DNA of 64,000 bases from Branchiostoma floridae (taxonomy: Eukaryota > Chordata > Leptocardii > Amphioxiformes > Branchiostomatidae). The notes below the pieces were generated by a model. It was not told where the DNA came from, ran no database searches, and saw nothing but the letters and a program-made list of their open reading frames with translations. The stretch covers positions 21,214,321 to 21,278,320 of the forward strand of contig NC_049990.1 in NCBI RefSeq assembly GCF_000003815.2, in the 5' to 3' direction. A program made the translations under genes and the position numbers. Shown here one piece after another: positions 1 through 10,889 of this stretch; the first letter of the stretch is position 1; each line of letters opens with the position of its first letter.

Positions 1-150
1 AGAGAAGCACCAGACCATGCAGAAATTGCTGTCACAACTGGATCAACTTCGGTCTGCAGTTCATATAAACTTCGCTTGGTGGCAGAGCATATCCAATAAT
101 AGTTTGTGTATTTCACGCATTCACGCATGCACCTGTTGTGTGTCTAGATA

Positions 151-404
151 AGCACGTCACCGGAACGTACTGCGCCTGCGCGAAAAGTATAGACATGCTA
201 AACCTTGCTAAACCCCCGGTTTACTAAAGGGCCGCATTTAAGAAAGTACGTGCGTATATAAGGGTAAAATCCCGTGTACGTTTTACATGAAACCATGTCT
301 CTAACATATACTGTGCAACAAGCGGGATTTCAATGCAACGTTGACCAAACCAAGCCCCAAAACACCAGGGTTCGCGCAGGCGCAGTACGTTCCGGTGACG
401 TGCT
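151..404. mobile_element. 254-bp inverted-repeat MITE with 9-bp target-site duplication
   Basis: The ends are inverted copies (AGCACGTCACCGGAACGTAC at left, its complement at right) extending about 34 bp through TGCGCCTGCGCGAA. The element is flanked on both sides by GTCTAGATA (142-150 and 405-413), a perfect 9-bp duplication. No coding capacity. Nine-base duplications are typical of Mutator-like transposons. It lies in the gene A intron after coding exon 2. Confidence 0.85.
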
Positions 405-508
405 GTCTAGATAGAACCAGAGTTTACATTGGTCAGAACAAGTCTCTGTGTAACCTCATTGGTCAGTTTGACTGATTAGATCTCAAGTTGTATCCAATCG
501 GTACTCAC

Positions 509-1415
509 GGCCTTTGTTGGAGCCGGAGATGTAGTTGAAGAGTCTCTCAAAGCCTGTCCTGGAGGCCTCGTCATAACTCATACCGGAAATGGTGGTACTG
601 GTCCACTTAGCCGGGTCATACTGGCGTTCCTCATAATCCTGAATAGAGGAAGAAACGTTTGATTTAGATGAGTGGTTTTTGTTTAGTCTTACACTAAAAC
701 TCCCCATATAGGGCCCAAAACTTTTACACAAATGGCGATTCCCTGACCGACGCTAGAATCAATTTGAAAGCTGTCTACAAATATTGACACACCTAGAAAA
801 TTGACTACTACTCAAATCACGGCTGCATTTGTGATAGAAATGGAATTTGAAAATACTGTGTAATATCAAATAACGCGCTCTTTTGATGTCTACAGGTATA
901 AAAGTTTGTAATGTTTCTTGATATTGTTTTTTTTTCTATCTTTTGGAGACTGGAGGCGAACATACAGCCTTTATGGAAAATGTTTTACAACATTTCATCT
1001 TGCGTTTGTCACTATTGCACATAGTGCGAATGCGTACCTTTGTGGTCTTGACCGTGGTGTATTTGGGACACTCCAGTTTGTTACAGAAAGCCTTTGTGAA
1101 AGGTGATTGCATAACTTTTCATTTACAATTGTCGCTATTGCATGTATGAATGCGTACCTTTGTGGTCTTGACCGTGGTGTATTTGGGACACTCCAGTTTG
1201 TTACAGAAAGCCTTTGTGAAAGGTGATTGCATAACTTTTCATTTACAATTGTCACTATTGCATGTATGAATGTGTACCTTTGTAGTCTTGACCGTGGTGT
1301 ATTTGGGACACTCCAGTTTGTTACAGAAAGCCGGCGGCCATGTCTGTGTGGGGAGAACAGGACTGGTGACAGCCAGACTGGCCAGGGTGGTCAGGACGAG
1401 CAGCGTGATCATCAT
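509..1415 (-). CDS. Secreted SOUL/heme-binding protein, gene A (3' part off window)
   Basis: Partial SOUL-domain gene on the minus strand. Coding exon 1 is 1415..1278 (46 codons). It starts at the first of two ATGs and encodes a signal peptide (MMITLLVLTTLASLAVTS) followed by a short segment with two cysteines (FCNKLEC). Coding exon 2 is 638..509 (43 codons plus 1 base) and opens the SOUL domain with DYEERQYDPAKW and GFERLFNYISG. Splice sites fit: donor AAG/GTACAC, acceptor TTCAG/GATTAT, donor GGCC/GTGAGT. Phases match the sister genes at 6.5-8.5, 10.9-13.7 and 17.8-19.7 kb. Exons 3 and 4 are not found in 1-508 and must lie to the left. SOUL/HEBP proteins bind heme or porphyrin; the signal peptide suggests this one is exported, which is inference. 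Longer in-frame starts upstream of 1415 read into the intron and were not used. Confidence 0.85.
1022..1272 (-). repeat. Tandem 117-bp duplication of the 3' end of gene A coding exon 1
   Basis: Downstream of the real exon, two further near-identical 117 bp units each hold the last ~54 bases of coding exon 1 plus its donor site (ACAAAG/GTACGC) and following intron. Copies end at about 1044 and 1161, against the genuine donor at 1278. Each fragment is preceded on the minus strand by CACCTTTCACAAAG, a possible weak acceptor. Splicing from there would add 18 in-frame codons carrying the two-cysteine segment. Whether they are used is unknown. Confidence 0.85.
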
Positions 1416-1639
1416 GGTTGTTCTGAGTCTGTTGGAAAATATTCCGTTCTTTGTCATCTTATACTGTATAAAGCTGTTACATTATTTATTTATCTATGGA
1501 CTATCAGTATACTCGTCTGCCTAGTGTTTTTAATATGCTCAATAGAGCGCGAAATAGACAAAAGACTCTGTAACAGCAAAGCATTGCTTGTTTACCTCCT
1601 TGATAACAGCAATCATTATCATACCGGGGATCGGAAGTC

Positions 1640-1740
1640 ATACACAGGAGTAACGCACCTTTATCCGCGGGGTAACCTATATTCGTTTAGGAATATCAAG
1701 TCAACGGACGGTGGTTTTAAAATTCAATATTTTTAGAATA
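1640..1740. mobile_element. Fragment of inverted-repeat MITE (same family as 34.67-35.20 kb)
   Basis: CACCTTTATCC, then GGGGTAACCTATATTCG, then a copy of the TCAACGGACGGTGG block match the left half of the longer element at 34668-35203. It lies in the 5' UTR intron of SOUL gene A. Confidence 0.55.
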
Positions 1741-2221
1741 TTGTGATGCTATACCGTTTATTCCTATTCTAACAATGTTATACAAATACTTCACTTGAGT
1801 GACTATGATTTTAATGTTTATGTGTTTATATATAGCTGAAAATATAATGTTTTTACTGTATACATGCTATTGCTTACGCTGTACTATGATATGATCTTTA
1901 GAAGCTGAAATGTCCGTACAGCAATTCAGCCTATTGGCTGCCACTACTGAACAATTGTTTTGGATGATGAAAAAAAACATTCATATACTAGTATTGGGAT
2001 TATATCATATTTTTTAGAATGTCCCACGAAAAGAGCAATGCGCTTTGTGAGGAAAGTTACGCAACCAACCACTAACACAACTTGATGAGTTGAAAAATTT
2101 CAACGTTGTTCTTAAGTCCACTTGGTCACGTGGCTATCCCTTATGAAAGGACTCTGCTGTACACGTGCCCAAGTCCTATTAATGAGGTTAAATGAGCTCA
2201 TATAAACTCCTCGTGATTGTT

Positions 2222-2413
2222 TACTCTCCAAGCAGAGGTTAGGCTCCGGCTGTTTTTTTAACGTTTCTTTTAGTCGTTTTTATCGGGCTTTCTATTTCTT
2301 TTTATTTCTTGCTGTATCAAACCACAACAACAAAAAAATGACAAAATAGAAAGCCCGATAAAAACAACTAAAAAAACGTTAAAAAAACAGTCGGAGCGTC
2401 TGCTTGGAGAGTA
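2222..2413. mobile_element. 192-bp palindromic MITE, TACTCTCCAAGCAGA ends, 9-bp TSD
   Basis: Nearly the whole element folds on itself. The left arm has the AGGCTCCGGCTG block, then poly-T and ATCGGGCTTTCTATTT; the right arm mirrors it. The ends TACTCTCCAAGCAGA and TCTGCTTGGAGAGTA are exact complements. GTGATTGTT flanks both sides (2213-2221, 2414-2422). No ORF. Relatives occur at 3.5, 15.6, 16.5 and 20.9 kb. It lies in the 5' UTR intron of SOUL gene A. Confidence 0.88.
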
Positions 2414-3504
2414 GTGATTGTTCCCACCATGGCCACTTGTGTTGTTCCCGGTGCGAAGTTAAGCAAACATAGAAATGTGTGACCTCAATCCGACCACTGT
2501 CCAGAAAACGTGATGCTCCAGAGGTCTCATATACGCCGTATATGTGTACATGACACAGCATATGTGTATGGGACAGAATACCGCATAGTTGGGAACAATT
2601 CAATATTCAAGAAAGTACTACTTTTAAACCCGAAAGAAAGGGAACACCGATCGCCCTCATAGGGAATAACTGTTTTATTTCTATGTCATTTTGGTCTTGT
2701 TAATCTTTAAATTTAAGCTATTCCTTATTCACTCAAAGTATATCTGACTGATCCTCCCTTCTTGTATAGGATAGTGATGACTGGTCATCGAGAAAAGATA
2801 TATACAGTTCCTGAAGTTACTTTCTTAACTTTGCGAGTCCTTGTTCTATGTTGATGTTTACATAGACTTGTTATATCTTAGCACGTTTCTTGCTACGTTT
2901 CTTGCTATTTCCGAAAAGGCACCCGGCTGGGAAACGAAAAATAAGGTGTTTATCAAGGAATACATACAAATTATACTCATAATTATTTTTAAGTCCTGAT
3001 TCTTTTGTTGTCTTTCATCTTATACTTTTTGTTCCCGTATCAAAGCTACCAGGTGCGGAATAGCCATGGAAATGTAAGCGTAGCATTAGCCAAAGTATAC
3101 CGCAGTCCTAATTCGACAACTCCACATGACCACAAAACCGGTGGAAGTGACCCCGAGACAGCTCCAACAATGCCCGTAATCTTTAGAGAAACTAACGCAC
3201 AGTGTACCTAATGTGATGTCACCACCTTTATGGGGTGTGTACGTACATTGTAGGCGTACACTGTTGCTCTAGGTCTCCATCGGAGTTTCAGATGTGCTCG
3301 CCTGAGGCGGCTAGAGTACGTAGTATTACCTCAGACAATGTGCTGTATGCTGAACGTTTGAAGCAATGTCATCACCTCTATATGGAAATTGTATAGTATT
3401 TCGGGAAAACTTGTTTGAAGAAGAACAGGTTTTGCATGTACTCCCCTGAGGTCTTTCAGCTAGCTAACCTTCCTACAATGACTCAGATATGCATTTGTAT
3501 GAAC

Positions 3505-3652
3505 AAGCAGAGATTCGGCTCCGGCTGTGCATGCTTTTTGATGTATTTTACGCGTTTTGCCGGGCTTTCTATTTTACACGGTTTACTTCATGTTCGCCGG
3601 TATAAAGAAAAGAAACATCCAAAATAAGCCTGGGTCGAACCAATGCTTGGAG
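3505..3652. mobile_element. Diverged copy of the CTCCAAGCAGA palindromic MITE
   Basis: AAGCAGAGATTCGGCTCCGG at the left and ATGCTTGGAGAGTA at the right, with an internal CGGGCTTTCTATTTT block, match the intact element at 2222-2413. The left terminus is degraded and I see no target-site duplication. Confidence 0.6.
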
Positions 3653-3732
3653 AGTATGACTAAACCAAGCAAGCCACAGCAAGGGATAGTTTCACAGCAC
3701 AGGTGATACAAACTCTTAAAGTTGGGACTTAC

Positions 3733-3780
3733 CAAAATCTCTGACCGGTCCTACAGATTTCTTCGCGACGAATGCCGTTA
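3733..3780 (-). other. Non-coding 5' exon of SOUL gene A
   Basis: The minus strand reads GGTCAGAGATTTTG/GTAAGTCC, a strong donor. The exon contains CGTCGCGAAGAAA, resembling CGTCGTGAAAGAAG in the matching exon of gene B. It would splice to the acceptor TTTTCCAACAG at 1429, leaving a 2.3 kb 5' UTR intron. The exon's 5' boundary is approximate. Confidence 0.6.
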
Positions 3781-3794
3781 CTACCTGTTAGGTA

Positions 3795-3863
3795 TTATGT
3801 AACACCCAAAACTTGTGACAAACGCAAACACAAGACTTGTGTAACGCAACCGCAGCCAAACGC
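3795..3863 (-). promoter_or_regulatory. SOUL gene A promoter elements
   Basis: Just upstream of the non-coding exon are TTATGTAA (3795-3802) and TTGTGTAA (3837-3844), read on the plus strand. Both fit the bZIP half-site pattern seen at the other three SOUL promoters. The 12-mer GCAGCCAAACGC (3852-3863) is shared exactly with genes C and D. Factor identity is inference. Confidence 0.5.
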
Positions 3864-4552
3864 AACCAAGCGATGGATTTTCACACCAGTTTCGATCATG
3901 AAAACTTTCATCGCGCCAAATTTGTCCAGATTTAGATATAATCAATTGTTTGCATCAAGCAACATGACAGGAAAGCTAGATTTTATGATTATACATTTCA
4001 TGGTTATACTTTTAATAGATCTGTTTTCTGACTAATGCGCTATAAAGCTTAAAGAAGGAATATGTTGCGCAACTCTTCTCTTGTGTAACTCTAAGTGTCC
4101 TTGAGATAATGAATGTTATGCAACTCTTATGTAACTCTAAGTGTCCTTGATAAGATAAGGGTATGATAAATACTTAGTAGCCACTGCGTTTCAAAGTCCC
4201 CCTTCTCAGCAAAGTATTAATAAACTTAACACCAATTCACCTCTCTCACGCAGCGGCCATGATAGATCGAAGACGAGGTCAATGAGGCAAGCATACAAAA
4301 CTTATTTCTAAAATCAGCTCCCATTCAGTTTTTTCCGATACCACACAAATTTTCACAATACATGTATAAGATCAAAATAGATATTATAACTAGTGCTATG
4401 AGCCGAAAATTGTAGCAATTTAGAGTAGCACTGATCCCATAAGCCCCTTAAGAGATGCAACATAAAACATAATAAAGCACATATTTGACGGACATGCAGC
4501 CATACTATTATTGGTTGATTTTCTGATTTCCATGCTATCATTGGTTGAACTG

Positions 4553-4905
4553 CTAATTATGATGGACAGTCTTTTGTTTTCCTCACTGAACTCGTTTTAG
4601 ATCCACCATGGCCACCGCGTGAGAAAAGTGTATACTTGTCCAATAATTATTGCAACCTAGATAGATAAAAGCTGGCTATTGTTTTGTAACCGTCACCTGA
4701 GACAAGTAGAGAATCAAAAGTTTTAATTTTCTAGTCGCCTCTAGTTCATTCTTAACAGCAAGCAAATTCGTTCTATCTGTATCTGTATCTGTATCTGTAT
4801 CTGTTATCTAATTATGATGGACAGTCTTTTGTTTTCCTCACTGAACTCATTTTAGATCCACCATGGCCACCGTGTGAGAATTGCAACCTAGATAAATAAA
4901 AGTTT
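4553..4905 (+). repeat. Direct-repeat pair with (TATCTG)n between
   Basis: An ~80 bp block beginning AATTATGATGGACAGTC occurs at 4553 and again at 4811. Between them, 4669-4785 is repeated at 5872-5980 (starting GGCTATTGTTTTGTAACC), and both copies end in a (TATCTG)n microsatellite. It looks like a local segmental duplication around a LINE tail. Confidence 0.7.
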
Positions 4906-4960
4906 GTTTTTTCGTGACGATGTATTGTTTAAATTGTTTAAATCTGCTTACTAATGGCAG

Positions 4961-5271
4961 GTGGGACCGCTTGGCGCAGTGGCAGCATGTCCGGATCTGC
5001 ACCGAGAGGTTGCGGGTTCGAATCCCACTGTCGTGCCACCGATCTTGTGCCCTTGGGAAAGGCACTTTACACGACTTTCCCCACTTTACTCAGGTGAAAA
5101 TGAGTATATGGTGATTTACATCATTCACCATGCCCCGGAGAGGAGATAGGCGCCACCAGGGGACTAAAATGCTTATTGATACAGCATAACATGTTGTTGT
5201 GCTGCCCCTACGGCTAATTAATCAGCCTACGGCTGATTAAAAGGCTATGGGACGAACGAACGAACGAACGA
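4961..5271 (+). mobile_element. Full-length tRNA-derived SINE with 11-bp TSD
   Basis: The head has pol III promoter boxes: A-box TTGGCGCAGTGG and B-box GGTTCGAATCC at about 5011-5021. The conserved body follows (CCCTTGGGAAAGGCACTTTAC), then a (GAAC)n tail. It is bounded by perfect ACTAATGGCAG duplications (4950-4960 and 5272-5282), so the insertion is young. Another copy is inserted on the minus strand at 30986-31203. No protein is encoded. Confidence 0.9.
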
Positions 5272-5544
5272 ACTAATGGCAGATCTATTGATTTTGTTAT
5301 CTAAAAGTGCAGGCTTTGCAGAGTTTCATAATCAAGTCACTGTTAAGTATGGGATTTGATCTAAAATCCTTGATAAGACCAGGGGGAGATATATAAATGA
5401 TGGGTTCCAAAGTCCACTTGATCACGCGAATTAAGTAAACGTCAATACTTGTCTAATCTAGTTAAATAACAAACTCCCGTGTGCGTCCTCGTGACGATGT
5501 ATTGTTTATGCCTGCTTGGCAACAGGCTAGGAGAAGCCTGTGTT

Positions 5545-5790
5545 AGGCCTACGTCATCACAGTCCCAAACCGGAGCCCGGCCGGGCAGCTTTCCGGGGAA
5601 CGAAAAGTATAATATAAAAGACACCAAACTACTGAATGTTTTTGATGCACGCGGGACTAGTGAGTACTTTGTCGTTAAATGTGAAGTAGTATGCATTTGT
5701 TGTTTCCTAAAATTAATATCTATCGGAAAATATAACCCTTTTATGGAGTTTAGAACTCCTTTAAGTTGGGTAATACTATCTTGCATATGC
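5545..5790. mobile_element. Compound of two MITE fragments
   Basis: Two fragments adjoin. The first, 5545-5625, begins TAGGCCTACGTCA and carries CCGGGCAGCTTTCC; it is half of the palindromic family found at 8093 and 33660. The second, about 5628-5763, runs from CTACTGAATG to CTCCTTTAA and matches the right end (38995-39129) of the TTAA-ended element at 38.6 kb, including AAAATTAATATCTATCGGAA. No terminal duplication is visible. Confidence 0.6.
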
Positions 5791-5979
5791 ATGTTTGTGT
5801 AGATGCCGTCATGGTTTTTTTAAAGGTCTATCGAGATGTTAACTGCACAGGTGAGTATACCTTCCGATACCTTGGCTGGCTATTGTTTTGTAACCGTCAC
5901 CTGAGACAAGTAAAGAATCAAAAGTTTTAATTTTCTAGTTGTCTCTGGTTCATTCTTAACAGCAAGCAAATCCGTTCTA

Positions 5980-6262
5980 TCTGTATCTGTATCTGTATCT
6001 GTATCTGTATCTGTATCTGTATCTGTATCTGTATCTGTATCTGTATCTATATAGCCGGTATAACCGTCCTTCGGCGTAACACACCAGCTTCGCAGGCACG
6101 CGGTGCGGCAGCAGCTCGTTATGGACCGAAGGATCCGTCACACCTAACTTTTGCACATCTTTCTGCAGACGTTCTTTAAAACTATCCAGAGAAGATGCCC
6201 CTACTGTGCTTGGTGATAACAAATTCCACTCTACGATAGTTTTGGGAAAATACGAATACTAA
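5980..6262 (-). mobile_element. 3' end of a 5'-truncated CR1-like LINE with (TACAGA)n tail
   Basis: The minus strand encodes PKTIVEWNLLSPSTV, then SLDSFKERLQK, a typical C-terminal end of a CR1/Jockey-type reverse-transcriptase ORF. It runs into GYIDTDTD-like microsatellite sequence (about 12 TACAGA units, 5980-6050). Reading frame is lost upstream of about 6262, the usual 5' truncation. A fragment of the same 3' end is at 46735-46796. Not functional. Confidence 0.75.
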
Positions 6263-6430
6263 ATAATATACCCCTTAGAACAACCATCATTCTAATGTGG
6301 TTGTCACTAATGATACTATAGTAGTGTACTCGAGAGTGCTGTAAATGTTCAACTTTTGGGTTACCTGACTAGGTCTAGATCACTGAAAAAAAATTTGATC
6401 GCACACATGCACATATGGATGTAATACATT

Positions 6431-6436
6431 TTTATT
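6431..6436 (-). terminator. Poly(A) signal of SOUL gene B
   Basis: AATAAA on the minus strand, 37 bp after the TAA stop of gene B. Confidence 0.7.
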
Positions 6437-6472
6437 ATGAGAAAACAGAATACAATAAATAGTTGTTGTCAG

Positions 6473-8489
6473 TTAATCAGACTTAATGAACCAGACTTCG
6501 TTATGCCTGTCTACTGGTTGGAAGGGGCTGTTATATCCGGCTGTGTAGTAGAAATCCCTGTGGTAGCTGATTGTGGCGTTGTCCAGACTTTTGGCCAAGG
6601 CGTTTGCGTTTGCGACCCAGTCGGCATCTCCGGCGTACCCACTAAAATGCCTGGACAAGAAAAAGAAAGAAAATAAGACTCCTTTTGAAGATGCTTCTGT
6701 CGATAATATCTTAGCCTTTGTGCGCCAACAACTCTCTTTTGACAAGGGCTAAATACATTTTCAAAATATAGTTTGAGATAAATCGGTGATTGGTGATTTT
6801 AATGATATTGTATACAACAGCGTGCACGCAGTGAACTAATTTTCAAAATAATTTGTGACATTTTACTGCTCGTTAAAATAATACTAATTAATAGGTAGTG
6901 AAAAGGAGATTATTAAACATCTTTCTTGCTGTTTGTTTATTTGTTTGTATTGAATGGTGTAATGAACCAGGTTTTCACTGAAGAGTAAGACACAACTAAA
7001 AAATTTCGGATGTCACATCAACGTCAACCTGTTGTGCTTCCTGACAATGCAAAGTTACATAAATGCAAATTAACATCTGGGACATACCTGACATAGGCCG
7101 TCATTTGTGGCAGAGGGTTGGTGAAAACATCGGGATCGGACGGTTCGGGCGGGCTGGCCTGGTCAGCGTATGGCACGAAGAACGACACGATGAAGTCCTG
7201 TCCCGGTTGTATCTTGGTCAGCACGGGTACAGTCATTGGGATCTTAGCCTCTGTTGAAACAAGGATAAAAAAAAATAAGTGCAGGGTTAATAGTAAACAT
7301 TGCTTGAACTAAAAATCTTCGACGAAGCAAGGAGCAATAAAAGCTCCTTGGACGAACTCAGCAACAGCACTGGCAGTGACAAGCATTGATATATTTCTTG
7401 ACATTCTGATATTTTCTCAACTGAGTTTGGAACAGAAAAATTCCTGGATATTCCTTGAAGAAATGGTGAATTGGAACGCAATGTGCGGCTACAGTCCATC
7501 CACAAGATGTGTGGACCATGTTCGGTCACCGACTGTTCTTGTACCGGTTTGTCCTTGTCCCGGTGGTCAGAACTTTAGTTTTCACAAACGATCTTAATTA
7601 ACTTCTTTCGGCCTGTATCTGCGAATCCCAACCAAGGCTGCGATGGTTTACAAATGAATAATTCTCATTCTCAAGTTTTTATCACAACAGGATCAGACTT
7701 ACGGTCCTTGTTGTTTCCGGAGATGTACTGGAACAGTTTCCCGAAACCCGCGCTCACGGCGGCACTGTACGTACCGGTGACACTGGCGCTGGTCCACTTA
7801 GCCGGTTCGTACAGGCGCTCTTCATAATCCTGAATGGAGAAAAGACATAAAAGATTGAAGTCTCAGAAATCATCGTAATATGGTGACAGTGATAGCAACT
7901 TTTTTCACGTGGAAAATTTCTAAAGGTTTCTATGTTCGCTATAGCTACATCGCTATCTGAGTTCTAAGGTCTTTTAGATGGTTCGAATCCCGTTTTTACG
8001 TACCTTTGCTGATCTTTATATATTCCACAGTTTCACCTGTCGAACTGATGTGAATTTATTCTATGTTCAACTAAGATCCACTGTTAGGCTAACGTCACGT
8101 TTCCAAACCGGGGCCCGGCCGGGCTGTTTGTGGAAATGAAAAATTTAAATGTATACGTAAATAAAATATACACATATATATATAATGCCCACGACTATTC
8201 TCTTTACGTCTTGCGTATTACGGTGTCTTTTATGTCATACTTTTTGTTCCCGACAGCTACCTGGCCAGGCCCCAAGTGCTTTGGATATGTGACGTAGGTC
8301 TTAGAGATTGTGGTTGCGAATTTTAAACAGATTACTCTATATATAACTTGAACGTACGGCAGTGGACGAGACCACGGTGTATCTGGGACAGTCCTGTCCG
8401 TGACAGAAAGTTGGCGGGAATGTCCGGGTGGGAACATGTACAGCTGTAACAAGGCTGGCCACAGTCGTCAGGAAAATCAGACTCAACAT
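6473..8489 (-). CDS. Secreted SOUL/heme-binding protein, gene B (complete, 199 aa)
   Basis: Complete SOUL gene: coding exons 8489..8358, 7829..7703, 7250..7088 and 6650..6473 (stop TAA). All have GT-AG borders in phases 0, 1 and 2. Residues 1-16 form a signal peptide (MLSLIFLTTVASLVTA); a two-cysteine segment (FCHGQDC) follows near residues 28-34. The SOUL domain covers about 45-197 with the family landmarks DYEERLYEPAKW, IPMTVPVLTKI, FFVPYADQ, LPQMTAYVR, FYYTAGYNSPF and DRHNEVWFIK. The length is close to vertebrate HEBP1/HEBP2 (189 and 205 aa). Exon 3 is 18 bp shorter than in gene C (missing part of the loop after the valine-threonine strand). Family role: heme or tetrapyrrole binding; export and ligand are inferred. 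A poly(A) signal AATAAA lies 37 bp past the stop (6436..6431). Confidence 0.93.
8093..8300. mobile_element. Palindromic MITE (GGGGCCCGGCCGGG family)
   Basis: The left arm reads TAGGCTAACGTCACGTTTCC then AACCGGGGCCCGG. The right arm reads GTTCCCGACAGCTACCTGG then CCCCAAGTG and GACGTAGGTC, its diverged complement. The middle is AT-rich. A second copy lies at 33660-33985 and a half copy at 5545. It lies in the gene B intron between coding exons 1 and 2. Confidence 0.7.
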
Positions 8490-8880
8490 CTTGAAGGCTC
8501 TATGGGGGAAGATATCGCACATTATTAATCTCATAAATTATCTGATGACGTTTCTCAGAAACTGGGGTTTACCTATTATCTTATTTACCGTATCATGTTG
8601 AAAGGTTCCCTTTCAACCTCCTTGGTGTAGCAAAGAACTCTACTCTACACGTATCAGTATTGGAGGTTGCCACAACGCTGAATTCAGAGAAACCTAGCTT
8701 GTCTATGCTAAAATCGAGAGAGCCAATCACACAAATTTGGGTATCCCGCTACGAATTATGCGAATAAAACGACTTTTCCTAAGAATTACAGAAATCAGAA
8801 TAGGCTGCCGACGCCTTACGGACCGTGCGTTTTAAGGATGGATTTTAGTCTACATCTATAAGAATGAAGAAAGTACTCAC

Positions 8881-8930
8881 CAAAGTTGTTCCGAACAGTT
8901 GATACTTTAAGCTTCTTTCACGACGGATGA
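8881..8930 (-). other. Non-coding 5' exon of SOUL gene B
   Basis: The minus strand reads CGGAACAACTTTG/GTGAGTACTT, a near-perfect donor at 8881/8880. It would splice to TTCCCCCATAG at 8500, 10 bases upstream of the ATG. A TATAAA box (8961..8956) about 30 bp upstream of the inferred start supports the 5' end near 8930. Confidence 0.7.
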
Positions 8931-8955
8931 TGTTCCAAGACACCTGTGCGATACC

Positions 8956-9012
8956 TTTATAAGAAAAATACTTGCATAACACTTGTATAACAGGAACTCA
9001 GCCGTAAACGTA
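8956..9012 (-). promoter_or_regulatory. SOUL gene B promoter: TATA box and paired bZIP-like sites
   Basis: TATAAA on the minus strand at 8961..8956. Upstream lie TTGCATAA (8972-8979) and TTGTATAA (8983-8990) on the plus strand, exactly 11 bp apart, the same arrangement as genes C and D. A decayed version of the shared 12-mer (CAGCCGTAAACG) follows at about 8999-9010. Confidence 0.6.
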
Positions 9013-9531
9013 AACATCCTGTGGCCTTAACCCGGCGTCCGTCCAGAAAACGTGCTTAAAGCATGATTATTATCATGCGTATTACGTAAACCTTCTGCAA
9101 AGTAATAAACGTGTACGTTTACAGTACCTCGACGGTAAGGAAAACAACTTCTACTATTACTTGAAAACACTTCAATCTACTTATCATGGGGATAGATAAA
9201 GAAGAAAATTCACTAAAATTGCTGATGTGGAAAAAAAGCTACCACTCCCGCCATCGCTTGGTTTGTCCCTATTAGATAACAGAATTAAGTAACGTTTATT
9301 GCTTGCCTAACCTAGTTAATATATAACAGCACATGTACATACATACGCGTGTTTTTTCTCGTGATGATGTTTACCTCACCAGTTGTTACCGTCCTTTACT
9401 CAAGTAGACTTGTAGAAACGTTGTAGTCTCTAACAGACTAAATGTAGTGGGAAAATAATTAAAGTGCACGTGGGCCAAATAGGCGGAAAGATAATATGCC
9501 AGAGGAGTTCGGCTTGCAACCTGGCCGGCTA

Positions 9532-9767
9532 AAAGTGGTGTCTCACTACTCTTGGGGCACCAGTGCGGGGTTCGAGAGCTTTCAAGATTACTCAACGAAT
9601 TTCAGAAATAAAGTTTTGTGTATTTTGTTGTCGTCTAAGTCATACTTTTACATATTACCCAATATCTGAATTAGAAAAAAAATCGGCAAAAATAAGACAA
9701 CAGTGCCTGCAGTGAACGAACCCCGGATTGCCGCACCGGTGCCTCAGGTGCAGTGAGATATCACCAT
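9532..9767. mobile_element. Inverted-repeat MITE, GGTGTCTCACTAC ends
   Basis: The left end AGTGGTGTCTCACTACTC with GGGGCACCAGTGCGG is matched in inverse by CCGCACCGGTGCCTC and GCAGTGAGATATCACC at the right. Same family as the outer element at 56961-57545. No ORF. Confidence 0.7.
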
Positions 9768-10189
9768 AACTGCTCTGGTACAATGTATATATGAAATACA
9801 TGTACACATAACAATAACAAGAGGCACTTAACACGACTTTCTTCACTCCACCCAGGTGTAAAAATGGGCACCTGACTTTACTTGGGGGGTTAAAAGGCAG
9901 GCCAATGGAAGGTTGGGGAGTTAAAAGGCAGTGAAAAGAGAGGGATGTGCTCTGCATTCCAATACCATGCCGTAGACACACGTGACTGGATAACAACTGC
10001 CCCCAAGGCCTTTAAAATTCTTTATATTTATGTGGAGTTGTAACCTTTTCTGAATGACCAGCCAGTTTACGAAACAGGTCTTTTGTGGTGAAATTACATG
10101 TATTAAGAACTTTCTACAAATACCAGTAACACACAATACATAAGCTACTCAAGGAACTGAATCTATTTTTGACTGGTCAGACGTTTAGT

Positions 10190-10290
10190 AGTATCCGCTA
10201 ACTTAGTGATAATGGGAAATTCCCATTACAAGTTGCTTGAGTAACCTTCATAGTGTGGCTGTCTAACCTTCATGACATACTAATCAGCAT
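10190..10290 (+). mobile_element. Penelope-like tail fragment
   Basis: AAGTTGCTTGAGTAACCTTC followed by GGCTGTCTAACCTTCATGA matches the tail found at 28.75, 33.1 and 50.8 kb (GCTTGAGTAACTGC, then GGATGTCTAACCTTCAT). Short and diverged. Confidence 0.5.
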
Positions 10291-10889
10291 ATCATTGCTT
10301 ACGTCATCAGTTAATAAGGGAAGTAATATGTGATCATTTGTTGAACAAAGAAAACAAAAGTTATGCAAACTCAATGCGAGACATTTTAACCTCCTTGGTG
10401 TAACAAATCTTTAATTTCAACCCAATGATTCGTGCGCTCACATCTCAGATGAAATGATCTCTAGTTTGCATTGAGACAACACAAAGCTTACCCTGTCGTC
10501 CTTAGAAAACAAAGAGCAAAAGTAAAATAATATATCTCCTATTCAGTACAAAATAAAGCAGGTATTGTTTTATAGACAGCTTTATACACATTTTACACCA
10601 TGATTCTGTGAGTAAGCTTAAGACAGCTATGCTGTGTATTGTCAGTATAATTCCAAATAAATAAACAAAAGATGAACTAACTTTGTTGAATACAAGCTTC
10701 AGTGTACTGTCAGATGTATTTTGAATAAAGAAAATAAACAAAACTAATACATGATCTTCAACTAATCTGTGCTACTCCCACTAGGTGAGACAAGAAGTCA
10801 GACAGTGATTTATAAATCCATTCGTGATGCAAAGGTGAATATGCTTTAAGCATGATATATACACCATAAACACAATAGCTGCCATCTCC

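Noticed and set aside
2425-2530. 5S rRNA-like words (GCGAAGTTAAGCAAAC)
   Set aside because: Only one short block resembles 5S rRNA; the rest of the gene is absent.
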